This document shows, in pieces, positions 26,984 to 35,006 of a DNA stretch of 64,000 bases (the first letter of the stretch is position 1; the number at the start of each line of letters is the position of its first letter). The position numbers were made by a program, and so were the translations under genes. This DNA comes from Oxalobacteraceae bacterium (GTDB lineage: Bacteria; Pseudomonadota; Gammaproteobacteria; Burkholderiales; Burkholderiaceae_D): positions 1 to 64,000 of the forward strand of contig JAIXXN010000019.1 in assembly GCA_027490725.1 (NCBI GenBank). Direction: 5' to 3'. The notes beneath the pieces were generated by a model. That model did no database searches and had not been told where the DNA came from. It saw only the letters and a program-made list of their open reading frames with translations.

Positions 26984-27562
26984 ATGTTGAGTCTGAAATT
27001 TTTGCAAAAAAGTGTGACGGGCGCCCTGCTGGCCAGTGCTCTGCTGGCCCCTGCGGCCTACGCAGCGACCCCGGTCCTGAGCTTCGTGGCGACCCCCGCG
27101 AGCGGGATCGTGGGCAGTACCATCGACCTCGATATCCGCATCACCGATGTCACCGATCTGTATTCGTTCCAGTTCTCGGTGGAGTTCAATTCGAACACCT
27201 TGCAGGCGGGCGACTTGTATGAAGGCAAGTTCCTGCTGTCGGGCGGCGAAACCTACTTCATCCCGGGCGAAAAAGATAACAGCGCCGGTCTGGTGTCCTA
27301 CATGGTGAATACCTTGCTCGGTCCGGTTGGTGGCGTGAGTGGTAGCGGCAGTCTGGCGCACATCACTTTCAGCGTGTTCGGTGCCGGCAGCAGCACGCTG
27401 CGCTTCAAGGATGTGCTGTTCCTCGATTCCGCTCAGAACGATATTACGCCAACCCTGACCGAACAGGTCGTGGTCACCTCGGCAGTGCCGGAACCGGCCA
27501 GTTACCTGATGCTGGGTGCTGGTCTGCTGGGTCTGGCAGCAATGCGTCGTCGTCAGGCCTGA
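26984..27562 (+). CDS. cohesin-domain protein with PEP-CTERM sorting signal
   Basis: A 192-residue protein: signal peptide (1-27, ending AYA), a cohesin-like beta-sandwich (about 30-160) and a PEP-CTERM tail (168-192: VPEP motif, a hydrophobic segment, then RRRQ). Cohesin features are GSTIDLDIRITDVTDLYS, FQFSVEFNSNTLQAG and the final SLAHITFSVFGAGSSTLRF. PEP-CTERM tails are processed by exosortase, usually in cells that make exopolysaccharide, so this protein is expected at the cell surface. The ATG at 26984 follows AAAGGAAG. Together with the dockerin protease it may be a two-gene surface display unit. Confidence 0.85.
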   Translation: MLSLKFLQKSVTGALLASALLAPAAYAATPVLSFVATPASGIVGSTIDLDIRITDVTDLYSFQFSVEFNSNTLQAGDLYEGKFLLSGGETYFIPGEKDNSAGLVSYMVNTLLGPVGGVSGSGSLAHITFSVFGAGSSTLRFKDVLFLDSAQNDITPTLTEQVVVTSAVPEPASYLMLGAGLLGLAAMRRRQA

Positions 27563-27907
27563 TCGGCCGCTGCCCCGCTGCCCCGCTGCCTCGCTGCCTC
27601 GCTGCAGCCTGGCAGCGGGGCAGACACTGCGCCGGCGGCTTGCAAAGCCCGCCGGCGGCAATGCCTCCTTATCTCCCATGCTGCAAGCCTTGCTGCTAGT
27701 CGGCAAGGATACAGTCAGCTTCTCCGCCTGACCGGATGAGTGCGCGACCTGCATGGCCTTGCTGATCGAACCGGAGAGCTAGCGCGGGACTAGTCCTACA
27801 GGTAGCTCTGGTCGAGTCCTATTCTGTGTGTGCAATCGCTGCACTACGATGAGTGCTCCTGTGTCGCAAGCAGGGTCTCGCAGCACAACAGTTTGAAGGA
27901 GATCATC
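27563..27907. other. intergenic region with GC-rich repeats
   Basis: This 345-bp spacer starts with an octamer array (separate entry), then an 8-bp inverted repeat GCCGGCGG / CCGCCGGC (27631-27638, 27649-27656) and further down a direct approach to the KGG gene with its AAGGAG site. No promoter stands out and no gene is seen. Confidence 0.4.
27569..27623 (+). repeat. 8-nt tandem repeat forming a hairpin after the cohesin gene
   Basis: Four tandem units GCTGCCCC, GCTGCCCC, GCTGCCTC, GCTGCCTC (27569-27600) and a partial fifth. Downstream GGCAGCGGGGCAG (27611-27623) pairs perfectly with either of two registers in the repeat (27570-27582 or 27578-27590). It starts seven bases after the stop and could terminate transcription, though no T-run follows. 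Confidence 0.7.
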
Positions 27908-28297
27908 ATGGCAAGTTCGAATCAGGGCAATGCACCCGGTAGCAAACAGGGCGATAAAACCGGTGCTCAGCAAAAGGACACTAGCAAACGCGGTTTCGCG
28001 TCCATGGATCCCGAGCAGCAGCGGGAAATCGCCGCTGAGGGTGGCCGTGCCGCGCATGAAAAAGGTACGGCCCATGAATTTACGTCGGAAGAGGCGCGCC
28101 GTGCCGGCAGCATGAGCCATAAGAATGATGGTCGTAGCAGCCAGAGCAGCACCGGTAGCTCGGCGCAAAGCGATACGGGTGGCAGCCGCAGCAGTGGTAG
28201 CAGCGATGAATCGACGCGCAGCAGCAAGGGCGGCAGCGGCAGTCCGGGAGCTTCGTCCGGTAGTTCTTCTGGCGGGCGCTCCGGTAGTAAAACCTGA
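27908..28297 (+). CDS. KGG-motif stress-induced protein
   Basis: A 129-residue hydrophilic protein. FASMDPEQQREIAAEGGRAAHEKG is the KGG/GsiB-type repeat (split here as FASMDPEQQ and EIAAEGGRAAHEKG), followed by TSEEARRAGSMSHKND, and then a long Ser/Gly/Asp-rich tail (SSQSSTGSS and later repeats). Such LEA-like proteins are probably disordered and protect during stress or desiccation. The ATG at 27908 has an AAGGAG site immediately upstream; an earlier ATG at 27830 does not. Function is inferred only from composition and the short motif. Confidence 0.8.
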   Translation: MASSNQGNAPGSKQGDKTGAQQKDTSKRGFASMDPEQQREIAAEGGRAAHEKGTAHEFTSEEARRAGSMSHKNDGRSSQSSTGSSAQSDTGGSRSSGSSDESTRSSKGGSGSPGASSGSSSGGRSGSKT

Positions 28298-28328
28298 GCG
28301 CCAGCACGGCGCCCAAGTTGATTGCCCA

Positions 28329-28360
28329 CCCTGACGGTGCAAGCCGTCAGGGTTTTTTTT
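28329..28360 (+). terminator. intrinsic terminator after the KGG gene
   Basis: CCCTGACGG (28329-28337) pairs with CCGTCAGGG (28344-28352), with eight T residues at 28353-28360. Confidence 0.95.
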
Positions 28361-28425
28361 CGCCCGCAGCGCGGGGTGCGGGCATTCCGAGCCCGGCCGG
28401 GTGGTAAAGTCTTTATGCTGAGCGG

Positions 28426-28457
28426 TTGACATTGTAAATGATAATCATTATCATTTA
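28426..28457 (+). promoter_or_regulatory. Fur-controlled promoter of the iron/flavin cluster
   Basis: TTGACA (28426-28431) and TATCAT (28449-28454) are 17 bases apart. A 23-bp palindrome centred at 28446 (28435-28457) holds the core AATGATAATCATTATCATT, very close to the E. coli Fur consensus GATAATGATAATCATTATC. It fills the spacer and -10, so Fur-Fe(II) would block RNA polymerase. Transcription would start near 28461. Confidence 0.9.
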
Positions 28458-28481
28458 ATGATCATCCGAGGAGAACCTAGA

Positions 28482-29129
28482 TTGACCGAGCACGCCGCCC
28501 CATCCAGCCAATCCGCCAGTCGCGCCGTCTGGCTCAGGCATTTGCACCAATGGCACTGGATCAGTTCGGCACTCTGCCTGCTCGCCATGTTCCTTTTCAG
28601 TATTACCGGCATTACGCTCAATCACGCCAGCCAGATCGAAGCGCGGCCGGTAGTGCTGCGTCAGCAGGCGACTCTGCCCGCCGCACTTGCTGCGCAATTG
28701 CGTGCTTATGCGCAGCAGCACGACGGCGCGAAGCAGCCGCTGCCGGCCAGTGCCGAACAATGGTTGCGCGAGCAGTGGAAGATTCAGGCCGCCGGCCGCA
28801 CTGCCGAGTGGGCCAGCGATGAGGTGTATCTGGCCCTGCCCAAGGCGGGTGGTGATGCCTGGGTACGTATTGCGCTGGAGGATGCCAGTGCCGAATTCGA
28901 AACCACCGACCGTGGCTGGATTTCCTGGCTGAACGATGTGCACAAAGGCCGTAACACCGGCACGCTGTGGAACTGGTTTATCGATCTGTTCGCGGTGGCC
29001 TGTCTGCTGTTCTGCATTACCGGTCTGCTGATTCTCAAGTTTCATGCCGCCAAGCGCCCGTCGACCTGGCCGGTAGTGGGGCTGGGCGTGTTGCTACCCG
29101 TGCTGATTGCTGTGCTGTTTATTCACTGA
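28482..29129 (+). CDS. PepSY-type membrane protein of the Fur cluster
   Basis: A 215-residue protein with three hydrophobic stretches (about residues 26-45, 165-185 and 196-214) and the WLRHLHQWHWISS segment found in PepSY-associated membrane proteins. It starts at a TTG codon at 28482: GAGGAG (28468-28473) is eight bases upstream, whereas the nearer ATG at 28458 is upstream of the predicted transcription start and inside the Fur/-10 region. Such genes lead iron- or siderophore-uptake clusters; a role in ferric reduction is inferred from the neighbours (ApbE and a flavodoxin-reductase), not shown. Confidence 0.82.
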   Translation: MTEHAAPSSQSASRAVWLRHLHQWHWISSALCLLAMFLFSITGITLNHASQIEARPVVLRQQATLPAALAAQLRAYAQQHDGAKQPLPASAEQWLREQWKIQAAGRTAEWASDEVYLALPKAGGDAWVRIALEDASAEFETTDRGWISWLNDVHKGRNTGTLWNWFIDLFAVACLLFCITGLLILKFHAAKRPSTWPVVGLGVLLPVLIAVLFIH

Positions 29130-29166
29130 CCGATTTCTTCTTCACTTACCTCACCATCGCTAACTT

Positions 29167-29682
29167 ATGAAATTACCTTATTCCATCGCGGTGACCCTGC
29201 CGCTGGTCAGCGCCTCGGCCATGGGCGCGGATCTGGCACTCAAGCTGGAACTGCCGCAACTGAACGTGGCCGAATATCACCGTCCGTATCTGGCTGTGTG
29301 GCTGGAAAACGCCGATCAGAAAGTAGTGGCCAATCTGAGTGTGCTGTATGACACCCGCAAGAAAGACAATGCCGGCACCAAATGGGTCAAGGATTTGCGC
29401 CAGTGGTGGCGCAAGGCCGGGCGCGAACTGGAGTTGCCGGTGGACGGCGTGTCCGGTGCGACCCGTGCGCCGGGCGAACATACGCTGAATTTCCCGGCTG
29501 CAAAGGCGACGCTGGACAAGCTGCCTGCCGGTCAGTACACGCTGGTGGTCGAAGCAGCGCGCGAAGCGGGCGGACGCGAAGCCGTCAAGGTGGCACTGCA
29601 ATGGCCGCCGAAAGCGGCGCAGAACGTCGCCGCCCACGGTAAGGAAGAACTGGGCGCGGTCACACTACAACTGAAACCCTGA
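29167..29682 (+). CDS. DUF2271 periplasmic protein
   Basis: A 171-residue protein with an N-terminal signal peptide (MKLPYSIAVTLPLVSASAMGA) and a beta-rich domain with YLAVWLEN, VSGATRAPGEH and AGQYTLVVEAARE motifs of DUF2271. In many bacteria this family follows a PepSY protein and precedes DUF4198 in iron-related clusters. No catalytic residues can be named. It is the second gene of the Fur-controlled set, 37 bases after the first. Confidence 0.82.
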   Translation: MKLPYSIAVTLPLVSASAMGADLALKLELPQLNVAEYHRPYLAVWLENADQKVVANLSVLYDTRKKDNAGTKWVKDLRQWWRKAGRELELPVDGVSGATRAPGEHTLNFPAAKATLDKLPAGQYTLVVEAAREAGGREAVKVALQWPPKAAQNVAAHGKEELGAVTLQLKP

Positions 29683-29690
29683 GGATCACC

Positions 29691-30521
29691 ATGAAACTGA
29701 AAACTTCGCTGCTGGCCATGGCCGCATTGGGATTGTCGCTGTGCGCCATACAGGCGCAGGCGCATAAACCGTGGCTGTTGCCATCCTCGACGCTGGTCGA
29801 GGGCAAGGAGCCGTGGGTCACGGTGGATGCGGCCATTTCCGAGGGCTTGTTCGATATCGATCACCAGCCGCTGAAACTTGATGGCGTGCTGGTCACGGCG
29901 CCTGACGGCGCTAACGCGCCGCTGGAAAACATCGGCAACGGCAAACTGCGCAACACCTTCGATGTCCGGCTGAACAAGCCCGGCACTTACCGGATTGCGC
30001 TGGTGTCACATAGCGTGATGGGTAGTTACAAGGATGCGGCCGGTGAAACGAAACGCTTCCGTGGTAGCGAAGCGACGCTGGCGAAAGATGTGCCGGCCGA
30101 TGCCAGCGACATCAAGCTGACGCGCACCGTAAGCCGTCTGGAAACTTTCGTCAGTGCCGGGACACCCGACCGGGCAGTATTCAAGCCTAGCGGCGTCGGT
30201 CTGGAGCTGGTGCCGGTCAGCCATCCCAATGATTTGCGCAGTGGCGAACAGGCCACCTGGCGTTTCCTGCTGGATGGAAAACCCGTGGCGAATCTGGGCG
30301 TGAGCCTGATTCCCGGCGGCGTGCGTTACCGTGGCACGCTGGGCGAGCTGCGCAAGCAAACCGATGCCAATGGCGAGGTGCGCTTCGAGCTGCCGGCGGC
30401 CGGTATGTATATGCTCAGCAGCAGTTGGCCAGTGGCAGCACCGGCCGTGGCAGGACAGCCACCGGTAATGCCGGCGCGCCGCGCCAGCTATGCGGCCACC
30501 CTCGAAATCCTGCCGCAGTAG
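29691..30521 (+). CDS. DUF4198 periplasmic metal-binding-like protein
   Basis: A 276-residue protein with signal peptide 1-24 ending AQA. The mature protein would begin His-Lys-Pro-Trp, a feature shared with NikK-like DUF4198 proteins, where an N-terminal His can bind a metal. The domain is beta-rich, with AHKPWLLPSST and GTYRIALVSHSVMG segments. Here it is one of four envelope proteins in a Fur-regulated operon, so iron is more likely than nickel. ATG follows AGGATC nine bases after the preceding gene. Confidence 0.82.
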   Translation: MKLKTSLLAMAALGLSLCAIQAQAHKPWLLPSSTLVEGKEPWVTVDAAISEGLFDIDHQPLKLDGVLVTAPDGANAPLENIGNGKLRNTFDVRLNKPGTYRIALVSHSVMGSYKDAAGETKRFRGSEATLAKDVPADASDIKLTRTVSRLETFVSAGTPDRAVFKPSGVGLELVPVSHPNDLRSGEQATWRFLLDGKPVANLGVSLIPGGVRYRGTLGELRKQTDANGEVRFELPAAGMYMLSSSWPVAAPAVAGQPPVMPARRASYAATLEILPQ

Positions 30522-30527
30522 GTGCTG

Positions 30528-31571
30528 ATGCAACGGGTACTGGTGCCGCACACGGTGCAGGATGCGCGCCCGCCGGCACAGGCGGTCGTGCATCAGCTGG
30601 CTGGTCTGACAATGGGCACCAGCTGGTCACTACGGCTGGTCGCTGCGGAGGGCGAGGATCTGAGCGGATTGCAGCAGGGACTGCAGCAGCAGCTGGATCA
30701 GGTGGTGGGTCAGATGAGCCACTGGGACGCCGGTTCCGATCTGGGGCGCTTCAACCGCGCTGCCGGCGGCAGCTGGCAGGAATTGCCGCCAGCGTTTTTC
30801 GATGTGCTGAGTTTTGCCCTGGAGGTGGCACACGCCAGTGGCGCTGCCTACCATCCTGCCGCGGGCGCGCTGGTGAATCTGTGGGGCTTCGGCCCGACCG
30901 GACGCTACGACCAGCCCGGCTTTGTCGCGCCTACCCCGGCGCAGGTGGCGCAGGTACGGGATGCCACCCATGCCAGCCTGCCCCTGCAATGCGAGGCGGC
31001 CAGTCGTCGCGTACGCCAGCCCGGCGGCGTGCAACTCGATCTGTCGGCCGTGGCCAAGGGCTATAGCGTAGACCGGCTGGCGTATTATCTGCAAGCGCGC
31101 GGCTATCAGCACTATCTGGTGGAGGTCGGTGGCGAGCTGCGCGGTGCCGGCGTGAAACCCGATGCTCAGCCATGGTGGGTGACGCTGGAGCAGCCGATCC
31201 CAAGCGCAGCGGCTGCCGCTAATCCCGACGTCATCGCACCGGCGCCTATCGTGGTGGCACTGCACGGTCTGTCGGTGGCTACCTCGGGCGACTACCGGCG
31301 GTATTTCGAACAGGATGGCCAGCGCTATGCCCACAGCATTGATCCGCGCGACGGTATGCCGATCCGCAACGCGCTGGCCTCGGTCACCGTGCTGCACCCG
31401 CAGTGCATGGCAGCCGATGCCTGGTCGACGGCGCTGACCGTGCTGGGGCCGGAGGCGGGACTGCGACTGGCTGAACAGCAGGGACTGGCCGCGCGCTTTG
31501 TGTGTCGCCATGACGGGCAAACTTTTACTGAAACTTTTAGCCGTGCTTTTCGCAGCATGTTAGAACCATGA
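30528..31571 (+). CDS. apbE: FAD:protein FMN transferase (ApbE)
   Basis: A 347-residue ApbE. MGTSWSL opens the fold, LDLSAVAKGYSVDRL carries the Mg/FAD region and YAHSIDPRDGMPI the active-site D-P loop; CMAADAWSTAL includes the C-terminal metal Asp. ApbE covalently attaches FMN to Thr of flavoproteins. The operon also holds a flavodoxin-reductase, whose target could be flavinylated. The ATG at 30528 is preferred; GTG at 30522 would add two residues. No signal peptide or lipobox is evident, so a cytosolic or membrane-associated form cannot be excluded. Confidence 0.9.
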   Translation: MQRVLVPHTVQDARPPAQAVVHQLAGLTMGTSWSLRLVAAEGEDLSGLQQGLQQQLDQVVGQMSHWDAGSDLGRFNRAAGGSWQELPPAFFDVLSFALEVAHASGAAYHPAAGALVNLWGFGPTGRYDQPGFVAPTPAQVAQVRDATHASLPLQCEAASRRVRQPGGVQLDLSAVAKGYSVDRLAYYLQARGYQHYLVEVGGELRGAGVKPDAQPWWVTLEQPIPSAAAAANPDVIAPAPIVVALHGLSVATSGDYRRYFEQDGQRYAHSIDPRDGMPIRNALASVTVLHPQCMAADAWSTALTVLGPEAGLRLAEQQGLAARFVCRHDGQTFTETFSRAFRSMLEP

Positions 31572-32926
31572 TCTGGACTTTAGACCCCGGCCGCTGGCTG
31601 CTGGCGGCAGGCCTGAGCCTGAGCTATGCAGGGCTGTGCTGGCATGCCGGCCGGCAAGGCCGGCGCAAGTGCCGGCTGGCGCAGACTGCCGGTGCACAGG
31701 CAACTGGCAGCTGGGTGGTCGCACACGCCAGCCAGACCGGCAATGCCGAAACGCTGGCGCAGCAGACCGCCGCGACCTTACAACTGGCCGGCATTCCCGT
31801 GCAGCTGCTGGAACTGTCCGAGCTCGATGCCGGCACGCTGCAGAGCGCCGGACGCGTACTGTTCATCGTCAGTACTTACGGCGAGGGCGATGCGCCCGAT
31901 GCCGCAGCCGGATTCGTGGCGCGCCTGATGTCGGCGCCGCTGGCGCTGACGACACTGCATTACGCCGTGCTGGCGCTGGGCGACACCAGCTACCGCCAGT
32001 ATTGCGGCTTCGGCCGGGCGCTCGAACGATGGTTGCAAGAGCAGGGCGCGCAGCCACTGTTTGCCCGAATCGACGTTGATCGGGGTGCCGCTGCGGCGAT
32101 CGGCGCGTGGCGCCAGCAGCTCAGTCATCTGGCCGGTACCAGCGACGCCCCGGACTGGGACGCGCCCAGCTTCGAGGACTGGCGTTTGCAGCAACGGCTC
32201 TGCCTCAATCCCGGCAGTGCCGGAGCGCCGCTCTATCATCTGGCACTGCTACCGCAACAAGGCGCTTTACCGGACTGGCAATCGGGCGATCTGGTGCAGA
32301 TTGTGGCGCCGGCTGAACCGGAGCGCCCGCGCGAATATTCGATCGCTTCGGTGCCGCAGGATGGCAGTCTGGAGCTGCTGGTGCGTCTGCACAGCCATGC
32401 CGATGGCCAGCACGGCCTTGTCTCCGGCTGGCTCACGCAGCAGCTACAGCCTGGTCAGTCTGTGGCGCTGCGGGTGCGCGCACACCGGCGCTTCCGGCTC
32501 GAAGAGAACCATGCGCGTCCGCTGATTCTGATCGGTAATGGTAGTGGGATTGCCGGGCTGCGGGCGCACCTGAAGACACGCATGCTGGCCGGACAGGCGC
32601 GCAACTGGTTGCTGTTCGGTGAGCGCAATGCCGCCCATGACGGTCCGTATCGCGATGAGCTGACACAGTGGCTGGCGCAAGGGCAACTGGCGCGCCTCGA
32701 TCTGGTGTACTCGCGCGATCAGGCGCAGCGTCGCTATGTCCAGCATGTGCTGGCCGAGCAGGCGCCGCGGTTGCGCAGCTGGCTCGACGAGGGCGCTGCC
32801 ATCTATGTCTGTGGCAGTCTGGAAGGCATGGCGGCCGGCGTGGATGAGGTGCTGCTAACGCTGCTTGGCGCCGAGGCACTGGCGCTACTGGCGAGCGCCG
32901 GACGCTACCGGCGTGATGTGTATTAG
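31568..32926 (+). CDS. membrane-anchored flavodoxin/ferredoxin-reductase-like diflavin protein
   Basis: A 452-residue protein with one N-terminal membrane segment (residues 10-27), a flavodoxin domain (about 48-185; ASQTGNAETLA loop binds FMN phosphate and STYGEGDAP the ring) and a ferredoxin-NADP reductase domain (REYSIAS for FAD, GNGSGIAG and YVCGSLEGM for NADPH). It resembles sulfite reductase flavoprotein alpha but has an N-terminal anchor. It probably passes electrons from NADPH to ferric chelate or heme substrates outside the membrane; the acceptor is unknown. Its ATG overlaps the apbE stop. Confidence 0.88.
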   Translation: MIWTLDPGRWLLAAGLSLSYAGLCWHAGRQGRRKCRLAQTAGAQATGSWVVAHASQTGNAETLAQQTAATLQLAGIPVQLLELSELDAGTLQSAGRVLFIVSTYGEGDAPDAAAGFVARLMSAPLALTTLHYAVLALGDTSYRQYCGFGRALERWLQEQGAQPLFARIDVDRGAAAAIGAWRQQLSHLAGTSDAPDWDAPSFEDWRLQQRLCLNPGSAGAPLYHLALLPQQGALPDWQSGDLVQIVAPAEPERPREYSIASVPQDGSLELLVRLHSHADGQHGLVSGWLTQQLQPGQSVALRVRAHRRFRLEENHARPLILIGNGSGIAGLRAHLKTRMLAGQARNWLLFGERNAAHDGPYRDELTQWLAQGQLARLDLVYSRDQAQRRYVQHVLAEQAPRLRSWLDEGAAIYVCGSLEGMAAGVDEVLLTLLGAEALALLASAGRYRRDVY

Positions 32927-32985
32927 GTGTGAGATTCAGTGTGGCGCTACCAGCGTCTAGCGTCTAGCGTGACGGTGGCCGGCGA

Positions 32986-34191
32986 CTAGCCCTGTTCAGC
33001 GGGGCTGTCGGCCAGTTGCAGGCCGCGCGCCAGACTGGAAATGCTGGGATTGTCGATAAAGACGCAGCGTTTGCCGTGACGTTTGCAGTGCTCTTTCACG
33101 CGCCAGTAGGCATTGTGGCTGATGCAGCCGGTCTGGCAGATCACTAGATCGGCTGCCGCCAGACTGGCATCGAGGCGATTGGCATTGTCTTCCAGTCCGC
33201 CATCATGGTGGCTAAAGCGCGCTCCCTCGCGTTCGATCAGGCTGCGATAGGTCGCGACATTTCCACTGCGTCCCCCGACACACAGCACCGCTTGCTGTTG
33301 CAGCGCCGGCGCTGTGGGCGTGCCGGCGTCCAGCGGCGGCGGCGCTGGCGCTGGCGCGGGCGCTGGGATGCGCGCCGGGCCTGCTTGGGTCGGCACGCCA
33401 GCAGCAGGCAGCGTGCGCGCCTGTGCCAGTTGCTGGCGCAAATCACCTTGTAGTTGTTCCATCCGGGCCAGTCGCTGCGTCAGCCGGGTGCGGCTCTCCA
33501 GCCCCGGTATGCTGTGCTGTAATTGTTGTAGCTGTCCCTGCAGCGAGGCGATCAGGCTGTCCTTGCCGATCAGGCTAGCCTGCAACTGCATCAAACGCGT
33601 GGTGTGTGCGCTGGCCTGGGCATTTTTTTCGGCCAGCAGCGCGGCGTGACGCTGCTGCGCTTTGTGGAGTTCCTGCGTCAGTTGCGCATGGGCGGTGGAG
33701 AGTGTTTGAAACTTGCCCAGATCGGCACGCACGCAGGCCCCGGCCTGATGCTGCACCATGTGCAGATCGCGGCACAGCTGTTCTTCCAGAATGGGCGTGC
33801 AGCGCGGGTGGGTGAGCGCGGCCCAGAAGGCACCGGCCACATCGCCGGCGGCGATGGCCTGTTGCCAGAGGCTGGCGAGCTGTTCCACGCTACGCGCGGC
33901 GCGGTAGTGTTGTAGCACGCTGGCATAGCGCCGCTCCAGTTCCTTTTGCAGCGCTTCTGACAAGCGATTCCGGCTGGCACATTCGGTGACGGCACCGACG
34001 TGGATCGCATAATCATCGGCGCAGGCCTTGCCGCCAGTGACTCTGTCGACCAGCTTGCGCAATACCGACAGCGGCAAGCCGACACCGATCAGCGGGCAAT
34101 GGCAGGCATGGCCGAGTTCCCACAGGCGCCGCCGGCGCGACGGTAATGCCGCGACAGCGCTGGCCGCGGGCACAGAATGACGTTCACACAT
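32986..34191 (-). CDS. DUF2325 domain protein with coiled coil
   Basis: A 401-residue cytosolic protein: a helical N-terminal part (about 1-150), a central coiled coil (about 160-265; HAQLTQELHKAQQRHAALL), a Pro/Ala linker and a C-terminal DUF2325 domain (300-401) with VLCVGGRSGNVATYRS, HHDGG, and CQTGCISHNAYWRVKEHC. DUF2325 proteins often accompany iron or hydrogenase genes; the fold is thought to resemble a nucleotide- or carbohydrate-binding Rossmann fold. Conserved Cys residues could bind a metal. The gene ends the hemP operon and converges with the diflavin gene. Confidence 0.8.
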   Translation of the reverse strand: MCERHSVPAASAVAALPSRRRRLWELGHACHCPLIGVGLPLSVLRKLVDRVTGGKACADDYAIHVGAVTECASRNRLSEALQKELERRYASVLQHYRAARSVEQLASLWQQAIAAGDVAGAFWAALTHPRCTPILEEQLCRDLHMVQHQAGACVRADLGKFQTLSTAHAQLTQELHKAQQRHAALLAEKNAQASAHTTRLMQLQASLIGKDSLIASLQGQLQQLQHSIPGLESRTRLTQRLARMEQLQGDLRQQLAQARTLPAAGVPTQAGPARIPAPAPAPAPPPLDAGTPTAPALQQQAVLCVGGRSGNVATYRSLIEREGARFSHHDGGLEDNANRLDASLAAADLVICQTGCISHNAYWRVKEHCKRHGKRCVFIDNPSISSLARGLQLADSPAEQG

Positions 34192-34200
34192 GGCAGCTCC

Positions 34201-34530
34201 TCAGTTGACGCTGGCGCCGTGACGGGCGCGCGCCATGATGCGACTCAGGAAGTTGCTGCGTTCCGGCGCGGGCAACTGCTGCTCCACCACGCTTGCCCAC
34301 TGCTCGGATAATTGCTGGCACGTCGCGCTCAGCACCGGCGCCAGTTCCGGCAAGCTGGCCAGTGCCTTGAGGTGGCGTTCGATCACCGAGGCGAGCTTCA
34401 GACAGCCACCGTCGGCGTTGCGGCTGGCCGTGTAGTGCGACATCAGATGCAGGACTGCGGACAGCATCAGCTCGGGATTCGGGCCAGCTGGCGACGCCAT
34501 GAAGATGGGATTGTGACGATCAAGGGCCAT
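34201..34530 (-). CDS. hypothetical protein of the hemP operon
   Basis: A 109-residue helical protein starting MALDRHNPIFMASPAG, with SAVLHLMSHYTASRNADGGC and HLKALASLPELAPVLSATCQ helices. The ATG at 34530 follows AGGAG by six bases; an adjacent TTG is not needed. It sits between hemP and the DUF2325 gene, with a TGAGGAG junction. I do not recognise the family beyond its repeated co-occurrence with those two genes in related genomes (inference). Confidence 0.75.
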   Translation of the reverse strand: MALDRHNPIFMASPAGPNPELMLSAVLHLMSHYTASRNADGGCLKLASVIERHLKALASLPELAPVLSATCQQLSEQWASVVEQQLPAPERSNFLSRIMARARHGASVN

Positions 34531-34606
34531 CAAACGCTCCTAGGTAAGGAAGTGGGGTCTGGCTGGCGCTTGCGGCTGGCGACGTGGGAGGCTGATTCTG
34601 CTGCGC

Positions 34607-34810
34607 TTAGGCTGTCAGAATCAGTTTGTTTAGCTGGGTAATGCGTAACTGGTAGATCCGTCCGCCATGTTCGATTTCGAGGGCGCGCCCATCGCCCATC
34701 AGGCTGGTGCTACTAAGCCGTTTCAGCGGCGTGCCGGTGGCCTGGGCGAGCGGGGTGTCGGGACTGCTTGCCAGGCGAGTTTGGGGGCTGGTTGTCAGGA
34801 CGTGGTGCAT
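34607..34810 (-). CDS. hemP: hemin uptake protein HemP
   Basis: A 67-residue protein. The C-terminal half (SSTSLMGDGRALEIEHGGRIYQLRITQLNKLILTA, given here in two parts: SLMGDGRALEIEHGG and RIYQLRITQLNKLILT) matches the HemP signature of a small beta-rich domain. HemP is needed for heme uptake in burkholderias and other betaproteobacteria, although its molecular role is unsettled. It leads the minus-strand operon; AAGGAAT precedes the ATG and a Fur-box-like site overlaps the upstream region. No heme receptor or transporter is nearby. Confidence 0.87.
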   Translation of the reverse strand: MHHVLTTSPQTRLASSPDTPLAQATGTPLKRLSSTSLMGDGRALEIEHGGRIYQLRITQLNKLILTA

Positions 34811-34825
34811 GGCCGGGATTCCTTA

Positions 34826-34847
34826 AATAAGAATGATTCGCATTTGC
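34826..34847 (-). promoter_or_regulatory. Fur-box-like site upstream of hemP
   Basis: On the minus strand the site reads GCAAATGCGAATCATTCTTATT; its core AATGCGAATCATT resembles the Fur boxes of beta- and gammaproteobacteria. It lies 16-37 bases upstream of the hemP start. No good -35/-10 pair can be given. Confidence 0.65.
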
Positions 34848-34934
34848 GTTCATTATTAAGGATGGCGCCTCCGATTGCAAGCAGAATCGACAGGGAAGCG
34901 CAGGCGCTGGTGTTCACGCCCGCCCACCCCGAAC

Positions 34935-34959
34935 AAAAAAAGAGCCCGGAGTTGCGGGC
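34935..34959 (-). terminator. terminator of the CRP/FNR-type regulator gene
   Basis: On the minus strand a 5-bp GC stem (34944-34948 with 34955-34959) precedes a seven-base T-run. It lies 48 bases after the regulator stop. Confidence 0.6.
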
Positions 34960-35006
34960 CCGAAGTTGGGGGAATGCGTCAGATCCTGCTGGTGCCGCCG
35001 GCATCA

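Noticed and set aside
25511..27754. 747-codon open frame antisense to the protease and cohesin genes
   Set aside because: No domain or start signal; it is a shadow of the metallopeptidase.
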